A stretch of 64,000 nucleotides of DNA from Panulirus ornatus (taxonomy: Eukaryota > Arthropoda > Malacostraca > Decapoda > Palinuridae), in the NCBI RefSeq assembly GCF_036320965.1, contig NC_092264.1:12994394-13058393 (forward strand), written 5' to 3'. Position 1 is the stretch's first letter. Each line of letters opens with the position of its first letter. Below, one piece after another: positions 52,401 through 63,086 of the stretch. Made by a program: the position numbers and the translations under genes. Below the pieces are notes generated by a model. The model did no database searches, had not been told where the DNA came from, and saw only the letters and a program-made list of their open reading frames with translations.

Positions 52401-53784
52401 TGACTGCACCCGGGAGCTCAGAGTAGCAACCCTACCTTATGATGTCCTGTTTGGTTCCTCTTCTCCTCACGTCGCCTTTCTTGGCCTCGGTAGCTCATTC
52501 ATGTGAATGTTGACTCTTTAATAAGCTCGATCAACTGTTGAAATGCGACTCTGGGTGGAAGACGGTCCAAATAGGAGAACATAAGGTAGAGTTCCTGCGT
52601 TAAAGTAGCCGGATGACGTCGTCTGATGGGTTGGGCTTGGACATGACCAATCATTGGTCAGATGGTTTATAGGAAAAAAATCCCGCCCTTCTCATGACGT
52701 CACTCGGGCAACTGAGAGTAGCAACCCTACCTTATGTGTTCCTATTTTGTTTGTCTTCCCCTCACGTCGCCTTTATTTGCCTCGCTTGCTTATTCATGTG
52801 AATGTTGACTCTTTAATATAAAAAGCTCGGTCAACTGCTGAAATGCGACTATGGTCGGAAGACGGTCCAAATAGGAGAACATAAGGTAGGGTTACTGCTT
52901 TGAAGTAGTCGGAAGACGTCATGTGATACGTGGGGTTTGGGAATAACCGACCAATCATTGATGAGAAAATTTGTGGGTTCAGAGCCCCGCCCTTCTCATG
53001 ACATCACCCGGGAGCTAAGAGAAGCAACCCTACCTTATGATGTGCTGTTTGGTTTCTCTTCTGCTCACGGTGGCCTTTCTTGGCCTCTTTGGCTCATTCA
53101 TGTGAATGTCGACTCTTTAATAAGCTCGGTCAACTGTTGCAATGCGACTATGGGCGGAAGACGGTCCAAAAAGGAGAACATGAGGTAGATTTGGTGGGTT
53201 GATATACCCGGATGACGTCATTTGATAGGTAGGGCTTGTAACTTACCGACCAATCATTGATCAGATAATTTGTGGGTTCAGAGCCCCGCTCTTCTCATGA
53301 CGTCACCCGGGAGCTCGGGCAACTGCTGAAATTGCTGAAATGCAACTCCTGGCAGAAGGCGGTTCAAATAGGAGGACATAATGTATGTTTGCTGCGTTGA
53401 AGTACACGGCTGACGTCGTCTGATAGGTGGGGTTTGGCATTGACTGACCAATCATTCATTCATCAGATAACTTGTGGGTTCAGAGCCCCGCTCTTTTCAA
53501 AACATCACCCGGGAGCTCAGAGAAGCAACCTTACCTTATGATGTCCTGTTTGGTTCTTCTTCCGTTCACGGTGGCCTTTCTTGGCCTTGTTGGCTTATTC
53601 ATGTGAATGTCGACTCTTTAATAAGCTCGGACAACAGCTGAAATGCGACTCTGGGTGGAAGACTGTCCAAAAAGGAGAACATAAGGTAGATTTGGTGTGT
53701 TGATGTACCCGGATGACGTCATTTGATAGGTGAGGCTTGGAACTTACCGACCAATCATTGATCAGACAATTTGTGTGTTCAGAG

Positions 53785-54078
53785 CCCCGCTCTTCTCCTG
53801 ACTGCACCCGGGAGCTCAGAGTAGCAACCCTACCTTATGATGTCCTGTTTGGTTCCTCTTCTCCTCACGTCGCCTTTCTTGGCCTCGGTAGCTCATTCTT
53901 GTGAATGTTGACTCTTTAATAAGCTCGATCAACTGTTGAAATGCGACTCTGGGTGGAAGACTGTCCAAATAGGAGAACATAAGGTAGAGTTCCTGCGTTA
54001 AAGTAGCCGGATGACGTCGTCTGATGGGTTGGGCTTGGACATGACCAATCATTGGTCAGATGGTTTATAGGAAAAAAA
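53785..54078 (-). repeat. HOR monomer type 1 (CRE lost)
   Basis: First monomer of a representative 1,397-bp HOR copy, measured from GC-box anchor to GC-box anchor (294 bp). The diagnostic site reads CCCCGCTC TTCTCC TGACTGCA, so the CRE next to the GC box is destroyed. It carries CTCGGTAGCTCATTC and GATCAACTGTTG. It provides the marker used for spacing throughout the window. Confidence 0.85.
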
Positions 54079-54382
54079 TCCCGCCCTTCTCATGACGTCA
54101 CTCGGGCAACTGAGAGTAGCAACCCTACCTTATGTGTTCCTATTTTGTTTGTCTTCCCCTCACGTCGCCTTTATTTGCCTCGCTTGCTTATTCATGTGAA
54201 TGTTGACTCTTTAATATAAAAAGCTCGGTCAACTGCTGAAATGCGACTATGGTCGGAAGACGGTCCAAATAGGAGAACATAAGGTAGGGTTACTGCTTTG
54301 AAGTAGTCGGAAGACGTCATGTGATACGTGGGGTTTGGGAATAACCGACCAATCATTGATGAGAAAATTTGTGGGTTCAGAG
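54079..54382 (-). repeat. HOR monomer type 2 (TCCCGCCC with intact CRE)
   Basis: 304 bp. The diagnostic site reads TCCCGCCC TTCTCA TGACGTCA, followed by CTCGGGCAACTGAGAG. Just left of it lie the CCAAT dyad and GGTTTATAGGAAAAAAATC. The monomer carries the TTTAATATAAAAAGCTC variant with an extra AT pair, and GTGTTCCTATTTTG in place of GATGTCCTGTTTGG. Confidence 0.85.
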
Positions 54383-54680
54383 CCCCGCCCTTCTCATGAC
54401 ATCACCCGGGAGCTAAGAGAAGCAACCCTACCTTATGATGTGCTGTTTGGTTTCTCTTCTGCTCACGGTGGCCTTTCTTGGCCTCTTTGGCTCATTCATG
54501 TGAATGTCGACTCTTTAATAAGCTCGGTCAACTGTTGCAATGCGACTATGGGCGGAAGACGGTCAAAAAGGAGAACATGAGGTAGATTTGGTGGGTTGAT
54601 ATACCCGGATGACGTCATTTGATAGGTAGGGCTTGTAACTTACCGACCAATCATTGATCAGATAATTTGTGGGTTCAGAG
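54383..54680 (-). repeat. HOR monomer type 3 (GC box CCCCGCCC with TGACATCA)
   Basis: 298 bp. This is the only type with a full GC-box core CCCCGCCC; its adjacent CRE is changed to TGACATCA. It is followed by CCCGGGAGCTAAGAG (or GCTCAGAG in other copies), GATGTGCTGTTTGG and CGGTCAACTGTTGCAATGC. Confidence 0.85.
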
Positions 54681-54892
54681 CCCCGCTCTTCTCATGACGT
54701 CACCCGGGAGCTCGGGCAACTGCTGAAATTGCTGAAATGCAACTCCTGGCAGAAGGCGGTTCAAATAGGAGGACATAATGTATGGTTGCTGCGTTGAAGT
54801 ACACGGCTGACGTCATCTGATAGGTGGGGTTTGGCATTGACCGACCAATCATTCATTCATCAGATAACTTGTGGGTTCAGAGCCCCGCTCTT
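54681..54892 (-). repeat. HOR monomer type 4 (truncated, ~212 bp)
   Basis: The diagnostic site reads CCCCGCTC TTCTCA TGACGTCA, with both CREs of the monomer intact. About 90 bp are missing at 54708-54722, where GGGAGCTC is joined to GGGCAACTG. Full monomers have GGGAGCTCAGAG... and, ~95 bp later, TAAGCTCGGTCAACTG, so the deletion is bounded by the 5-nt microhomology AGCTC. The following GCTGAAATTGCTGAAATGC is a short local duplication. Confidence 0.85.
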
Positions 54893-55180
54893 TTCAAAAC
54901 ATCACCCGGGAGCTCAGAGAAGCAACCTTACCTTATGATGTCCTGTTTGGTTCTTCTTCCGTTCACGGTGGCCTTTCTTGGCCTTGTTGGCTTATTCATG
55001 TGAATGTCGACTCTTAATAAGCTCGGACAACAGCTGAAATGCGACTCTGGGTGCAAGACGGTCCAAAAAGGAGAACATAAGGTAGATTTGGTGTGTTGAT
55101 GTACCCGGATGACGTCATTTGATAGATGAGGCTTGGAACTTACCGACCAATCATTGATCAGACAATTTGTGTGTTCAGAG
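54893..55180 (-). repeat. HOR monomer type 5 (CRE lost, AAACATCA)
   Basis: 288 bp. The diagnostic site reads CCCCGCTC TTTTCA AAACATCA. The CCAAT box is followed by the expanded CATTCATTCATCAG. The region around CGACTCTTTAATAAGC at the monomer's second dyad centre varies in length between HOR copies. After this monomer the next HOR begins with type 1 at 55181. Confidence 0.85.
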
Positions 55181-58100
55181 CCCCGCTCTTCTCCTGACTG
55201 CACCCGGGAGCTCAGAGTAGCAACCCTACCTTATGATGTCCTGTTTGGTTCCTCTTCTCCTCACGTCGCCTTTCTTGGCCTCGGTAGCTCATTCATGTGA
55301 ATGTTGACTCTTTAATAAGCTCGATCAACTGTTGAAATGCGACTCTGGGTGGAAGACGGTCCAAATAGGAGAACATAAGGTAGAGTTCCTGCGTTAAAGT
55401 AGCCGGATGACGTCGTCTGATGGGTTGGGCTTGGACATGACCAATCATTGGTCAGATGGTTTATAGGAAAAAAATCCCGCCCTTCTCATGACGTCACTCG
55501 GGCAACTGAGAGTAGCAACCCTACCTTATGTGTTCCTATTTTGTTTGTCTTCCCCTCACGTCGCCTTTATTTGCCTCGCTTGCTTATTCATGTGAATGTT
55601 GACTCTTTAATATAAAGAGCTCGGTCAACTGCTGAAATGCGACTATGGTCGGAAGACGGTCCAAATAGGAGAACATAAGGTAGGGTTACTGCTTTGAAGT
55701 AGTCGGAAGACGTCATGTGATACGTGGGGTTTGGGAATAACCGACCAATCATTGATGAGAAAATTTGTGGGTTCAGAGCCCCGCCCTTCTCATGACATCA
55801 CCCGGGAGCTAAGAGAAGCAACCCTACCTTATGATGTGCTGTTTGGTTTCTCTTCTGCTCACGGTGGCCTTTCTTGGCCTCTTTGGCTCATTCATGTGAA
55901 TGTCGACTCTTTAATAAGCTCGGTCAACTGTTGCAATGCGACTATGGGCGGAAGACGGTTCAAAAAGGAGAACATGAGGTAGATTTGGTGGGTTGATATA
56001 CCCGGATGACGTCATTTGATAGGTAGGGCTTGTAACTTACCGACCAATCATTGATCAGATAATTTGTGGGTTCAGAGCCCCGCTCTTCTCATGACGTCAC
56101 CCGGGAGCTCGGGCAACTGCTGAAATTGCTGAAATGCAACTCCTGGCAGAAGGCGGTTCAAATAGGAGGACATAATGTATGGTTGCTGCGTTGAAGTACA
56201 CGGCTGACGTCATCTGATAGGTGGGGTTTGGCATTGACCGACCAATCATTCATTCATCAGATAACTTGTGGGTTCAGAGCCCCGCTCTTTTCAAAACATC
56301 ACCCGGGAGCTCAGAGAAGCAACCTTACCTTATGATGTCCTGTTTGGTTCTTCTTCCGTTCACGGTGGCCTTTCTTGGCCTTGTTGGCTTATTCATGTGA
56401 ATGTCGACTCTAATAAGCTCGGACAACAGCTGAAATGCGACTCTGGGTGCAAGACGGTCCAAAAAGGAGAACATAAGGTAGATTTGGTGTGTTGATGTAC
56501 CCGGATGACGTCATTTGATAGATGAGGCTTGGAACTTACCGACCAATCACTGATCAGACAATTTGTGTGTTCAGAGCCCCGCTCTTCTCCTGACTGCACC
56601 CGGGAGCTCAGAGTAGCAACCCTACCTTATGATGTCCTGTTTGGTTCCTCTTCCCCTCACGTCGCCTTTCTTGGCCTCGGTAGCTCATTCATGTGAATGT
56701 TGACTCTTTAATAAGCTCGATCAACTGTTGAAATGCGACTCTGGGTGGAAGACGGTCCAAATAGGAGAACATAAGGTAGAGTTCCTGCGTTAAAGTAGCC
56801 GGATGACGTCGTCTGATGGGTTGGGCTTGGACATGACCAATCATTGATCAGATGGTTTATAGGAAAAAAATCCCGCCCTTCTCATGACGTCACTCGGGCA
56901 ACTGAGAGTAGCAACCCTACCTTATGTGTTCCTATTTTGTTTGTCTTCCCCTCACGTCGCCTTTATTTGCCTCGCTTGCTTATTCATGTGAATGTTGACT
57001 CTTTAATATAAAGAGCTCGGTCAACTGCTGAAATGCGACTATGGTCGGAAGACGGTCCAAATAGGAGAACATAAGGTAGGGTTACTGCTTTGAAGTAGTC
57101 GGAAGACGTCATGTGATACGTGGGGTTTGGGAATAACCGACCAATCATTGATGAGAAAATTTGTGGGTTCAGAGCCCCGCCCTTCTCATGACATCACCCG
57201 GGAGCTAAGAGAAGCAACCCTACCTTATGATGTGCTGTTTGGTTTCTCTTCTGCTCACGGTGGCCTTTCTTGGCCTCTTTGGCTCATTCATGTGAATGTC
57301 GACTCTTTAATAAGCTCGGTCAACTGTTGCAATGCGACTATGGGCGGAAGACGGTCCAAAAAGGAGAACATGAGGTAGATTTGGTGTGTTGATGTACCCG
57401 GATGACGTCATTTGATAGGTAGGGCTTGTAACTTACCGATCAATCATTGATCAGATAATTTGTGGGTTCAGAGCCCCGCTCTTCTCATGACGTCACCCGG
57501 GAGCTCGGGCAACTGCTGAAATTGCTGAAATGCAACTCCTGGCAGAAGGCGGTTCAAATAGGAGGACATAATGTATGGTTGCTGCGTTGAAGTACACGGC
57601 TGACGTCATCTGATAGGTGGGGTTTGGCATTGACCGACCAATCATTCATTCATCAGATAACTTGTGGGTTCAGAGCCCCGCTCTTTTCAAAACATCACCC
57701 GGGAGCTCAGAGAAGCAACCTTACCTTATGATGTCCTGTTTGGTTCTTCTTCCGTTCACGGTGGCCTTTCTTGGCCTTGTTGGCTTATTCATGTGAATGT
57801 CGACTCTATAAGCTCGGACAACAGCTGAAATGCGACTCTGGGTGAAAGACGGTCCAAAAAGGAGAACATAAGGTAGATTTGGTGTGTTGATGTACCCGGA
57901 TGACGTCATTTGATAGATGAGGCTTGGAACTTACCGACCAATCACTGATCAGACAATTTGTGTGTTCAGAGCCCCGCTCTTCTCCTGACTGCACCCGGGA
58001 GCTCAGAGTAGCAACACTACCTTATGATGTCCTGTTTGGTTCCTCTTCCCCTCACGTCGCCTTTCTTGGCCTCGGTAGCTCATTCATGTGAATGTTGACT

Positions 58101-61100
58101 CTTTAATAAGCTCGATCAACTGTTGAAATGCGACTCTGGGTGGAAGACGGTCCAAATAGGAGAACATAAGGTAGAGTTCCTGCGTTAAAGTAGCCGGATG
58201 ACGTCGTCTGATGGGTTGGGCTTGGACATGACCAATCATTGGTCAGATGGTTTATAGGAAAAAAATCCCGCACTTCTCATGACGTCACTCGGGCAACTGA
58301 GAGTAGCAACCCTACCTTATGTGTTCCTATTTTGTTTGTCTTCCCCTCACGTCGCCTTTATTTGCCTCGCTTGCTTATTCATGTGAATGTTGACTCTTTA
58401 ATATAAAAAGCTCGGTCAACTGCTGAAATGCGACTATGGTCGGAAGACGGTCCAAATAGGAGAACATAAGGTAGGGTTACTGCTTTGAAGTAGTCGGAAG
58501 ACGTCATGTGATACGTGGGGTTTGGGAATAACCGACCAATCATTGATGAGAAAATTTGTGGGTTCAGAGCCCCGCCCTTCTCATGACATCACCCGGGAGC
58601 TAAGAGAAGCAACCCTACCTTATGATGTGCTGTTTGGTTTCTCTTCTGCTCACGGTGGCCTTTCTTGGCCTCTTTGGCTCATTCATGTGAATGTCGACTC
58701 TTTAATAAGCTCGGTCAACTGTTGCAATGCGACTATGGGCGGAAGACGGTCCAAAAAGGAGAACATGAGGTAGATTTGGTGTGTTGATGATACCCGGATG
58801 ACGTCATTTGATAGGTAGGGCTTGTAACTTACCGACCAATCATTGATCAGATAATTTGTGGGTTCAGAGCCCCGCTCTTCTCATGACGTCACCCGGGAGC
58901 TCGGGCAACTGCTGAAATTGCTGAAATGCAACTCCTGGCAGAAGGCGGTTCAAATAGGAGGACATAATGTATGGTTGCTGCGTTGAAGTACACGGCTGAC
59001 GTCATCTGATAGGTGGGGTTTGGCATTGACCGACCAATCATTCATTCATCAGATAACTTGTGGGTTCAGAGCCCCGCTCTTTTCAAAACATCACCCGGGA
59101 GCTCAGAGAAGCAACCTTACCTTATGATGTCCTGTTTGGTTCTTCTTCCGTTCACGGTGGCCTTTCTTGGCCTTGTTGGCTTATTCATGTGAATGTCGAC
59201 TCTTAATAAGCTCGGACAACAGCTGAAATGCGACTCTGGGTGCAAGACGGTCCAAAAAGGAGAACATAAGGTAGATTTGGTGTGTTGATGTACCCGGATG
59301 ACGTCATTTGATAGGTGAGGCTTGGAACTTACCGACCAATCATTGATCAGACAATTTGTGTGTTCAGAGCCCCGCTCTTCTCCTGACTGCACCCGGGAGC
59401 TCAGAGTAGCAACCCTACCTTATGATGTCCTGTTTGGTTCCTCTTCTCCTCACGTGTCCTTTCTTGGCCTCGGTAGCTCATTCATGTGAATGTTGACTCT
59501 TTAATAAGCTCGATCAACTGTTGAAATGCGACTCTGGGTGGAAGACGGTCCAAATAGGAGAACATAAGGTAGAGTTCCTGCGTTAAAGTAGCCGGATGAC
59601 GTCGTCTGATGGGTTGGGCTTGGACATGACCAATCATTGGTCAGATGGTTTATAGGAAAAAAGTCCCGCACTTCTCATGACGTCACTCGGGCAACTGAGA
59701 GTAGCAACCCTACCTTATGTGTTCCTATTTTGTTTGTCTTCCCCTCACGTCGCCTTTATTTGCCTCGCTTGCTTATTCATGTGAATGTTGACTCTTTAAT
59801 ATAAAGAGCTCGGTCAACTGCTGAAATGCGACTATGGTCGGAAGACGGTCCAAATAGGAGAACATAAGGTAGGGTTACTGCTTTGAAGTAGTCGGAAGAC
59901 GTCATGTGATACGTGGGGTTTGGGAATAACCGACCAATCATTGATGAGAAAATTTGTGGGTTCAGAGCCCCGCCCTTCTCATGACATCACCCGGGAGCTA
60001 AGAGAAGCAACCCTACCTTATGATGTGCTGTTTGGTTTCTCTTCTGCTCACGGTGGCCTTTCTTGGCCTCTTTGGCTCATTCATGTGAATGTCGACTCTT
60101 TAATAAGCTCGGTCAACTGTTGCAATGCGACTATGGGCGGAAGACGGTTCAAAAAGAAGAACATGAGGTAGATTTGGTGGGTTGATATACCCGGATGACG
60201 TCATTTGATAGGTAGGGCTTGTAACTTACCGACCAATCATTGATCAGATAATTTGTGGGTTCAGAGCCCCGCTCTTCTCATGACGTCACCCGGGAGCTCG
60301 GGCAACTGCTGAAATTGCTGAAATGCAACTCCTGGCAGAAGGCGGTTCAAATAGGAGGACATAATGTATGGTTACTGCGTTGAAGTACACGGCTGACGTC
60401 ATCTGATAGGTGGGGTTTGGCATTGACCGACCAATCATTCATTCATCAGATAACTTGTGGGTTCAGAGCCCCGCTCTTTTCAAAACATCACCCGGGAGCT
60501 CAGAGAAGCAACCTTACCTTATGATGTCCTGTTTGGTTCTTCTTCCGTTCACGGTGGCCTTTCTTGGCCTTGTTGGCTTATTCATGTGAATGTCGACTCT
60601 TTAATAAGCTCGGACAACAGCTGAAATGCGACTCTGGGTGCAAGACGGTCCAAAAAGGAGAACATAAGGTAGATTTGGTGTGTTGATGTACCCGGATGAC
60701 GTCATTTGATAGGTGAGGCTTGGAACTTACCGACCAATCATTGATCAGACAATTTGTGTGTTCAGAGCCCCGCTCTTCTCCTGACTGCACCCGGGAGCTC
60801 AGAGTAGCAACCCTACCTTATGATGTCCTGTTTGGTTCCTCTTCTCCTCACGTCGCCTTTCTTGGCCTCGGTAGCTCATTCATGTGAATGTTGACTCTTT
60901 AATAAGCTCGATCAACTGTTGAAATGCGACTCTGGGTGGAAGACGGTCCAAATAGGAGAACATAAGGTAGAGTTCCTGCGTTAAAGTAGCCGGATGACGT
61001 CGTCTGATGGGTTGGGCTTGGACATGACCAATCATTGGTCAGATGGTTTATAGGAAAAAAATCCCGCCCTTCTCATGACGTCACTCGGGCAACTGAGAGT

Positions 61101-62993
61101 AGCAACCCTACCTTATGTGTTCCTATTTTGTTTGTCTTCCCCTCACGTCGCCTTTATTTGCCTCGCTTGCTTATTCATGTGAATGTTGACTCTTTAATAT
61201 AAAGAGCTCGGTCAACTGCTGAAATGCGACTATGGTCGGAAGACGGTCCAAATAGGAGAACATAAGGTAGGGTTACTGCTTTGAAGTAGTCGGAAGACGT
61301 CATGTGATACGTGGGGTTTGGGAATAACCGACCAATCATTGATGAGAAAATTTGTGGGTTCAGAGCCCCGCCCTTCTCATGACATCACCCGGGAGCTAAG
61401 AGAAGCAACCCTACCTTATGATGTGCTGTTTGGTTTCTCTTCTGCTCACGGTGGCCTTTCTTGGCCTCTTTGGCTCATTCATGTGAATGTCGACTCTTTA
61501 ATAAGCTCGGTCAACTGTTGCAATGCGACTATGGGCGGAAGACGGTTCAAAAAGGAGAACATGAGGTAGATTTGGTGGGTTGATATACCCGGATGACGTC
61601 ATTTGATAGGTAGGGCCTTGTAACTTACCGACCAATCATTGATCAGATAATTTGTGGGTTCAGAGCCCCGCTCTTCTCATGACGTCACCCGGGAGCTCGG
61701 GCAACTGCTGAAATTGCTGAAATGCAACTCCTGGCAGAAGGCGGTTCAAATAGGAGGACATAATGTATGGTTGCTGCGTTGAAGTACACGGCTGACGTCA
61801 TCTGATAGGTGGGGTTTGGCATTGACCGACCAATCAATCATTCATTCATCAGATAACTTGTGGGTTCAGAGCCCCGCTCTTTTCAAAACATCACCCGGGA
61901 GCTCAGAGAAGCAACCTTACCTTATGATGTCCTGTTTGGTTCTTCTTCCGTTCACGGTGGCCTTTCTTGGCCTTGTTGGCTTATTCATGTGAATGTCGAC
62001 TCTAATAAGCTCGGACAACAGCTGAAATGCGACTCTGGGTGCAAGACGGTCCAAAAAGGAGAACATAAGGTAGATTTGGTGTGTTGATGTACCCGGATGA
62101 CGTCATTTGATAGATGAGGCTTGGAACTTACCGACCAATCATTGATCAGACAATTTGTGTGTTCAGAGCCCCGCTCTTCTCCTGACTGCACCCGGGAGCT
62201 CAGAGTAGCAACCCTACCTTATGATGTCCTGTTTGGTTCCTCTTCCCCTCACGTCGCCTTTCTTGGCCTCGGTAGCTCATTCATGTGAATGTTGACTCTT
62301 TAATAAGCTCGATCAACTGTTGAAATGCGACTCTGGGTGGAAGACGGTCCAAATAGGAGAACATAAGGTAGAGTTCCTGCGTTAAAGTAGCCGGATGACG
62401 TCGTCTGATGGGTTGGGCTTGGACATGACCAATCATTGGTCAGATGGTTTATAGGAAAAAAATCCCGCCCTTCTCTGACGTCACTCGGGCAACTGAGAGT
62501 AGCAACCCTACCTTATGTGTTCCTATTTTGTTTGTCTTCCCCTCACGTCGCCTTTATTTGCCTCGCTTGCTTATTCATGTGAATGTTGACTCTTTAATAT
62601 AAAAAGCTCGGTCAACTGCTGAAATGCGACTATGGTCGGAAGACGGTCCAAATAGGAGAACATAAGGTAGGGTTACTGCTTTGAAGTAGTCGGAAGACGT
62701 CATGTGATACGTGGGGTTTGGGAATAACCGACCAATCATTGATGAGAAAATTTGTGGGTTCAGAGCCCCGCCCTTCTCATGACATCACCCGGGAGCTAAG
62801 AGAAGCAACCCTACCTTATGATGTGCTGTTTGGTTTCTCTTCTGCTCACGGTGGCCTTTCTTGGCCTCTTTGGCTCATTCATGTGAATGTCGACTCTTTA
62901 ATAAGCTCGGTCAACTGTTGCAATGCGACTATGGGCGGAAGACGGTCCAAAAAGGAGAACATGAGGTAGATTTGGTGTGTTGATGAACCCGGA

Positions 62994-63086
62994 TGACGTC
63001 ATTTGATAGGTAGGGCTTGTAACTTACCGACCAATCATTGATCAGATAATTTGTGGGTTCAGAGCCCCGCTCTTCTCATGACGTCA
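62994..63086. promoter_or_regulatory. Promoter-like cassette: CRE - CCAAT - GC box - CRE
   Basis: Representative cassette in a type-4 monomer: TGACGTCA 62994-63001, 29 bp, CCAAT 63031-63035, 29 bp, CCCCGCTC 63065-63072, 6 bp, TGACGTCA 63079-63086. TGACGTCA is the palindromic CREB/ATF element, GACCAATCA fits NF-Y, and CCCCGC(C/T)C is an Sp/KLF-type core. The same order and near-identical spacing recur in most monomers of both arms, with type-specific losses. No transcript or downstream gene is visible, so promoter activity is inference only. Confidence 0.45.
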
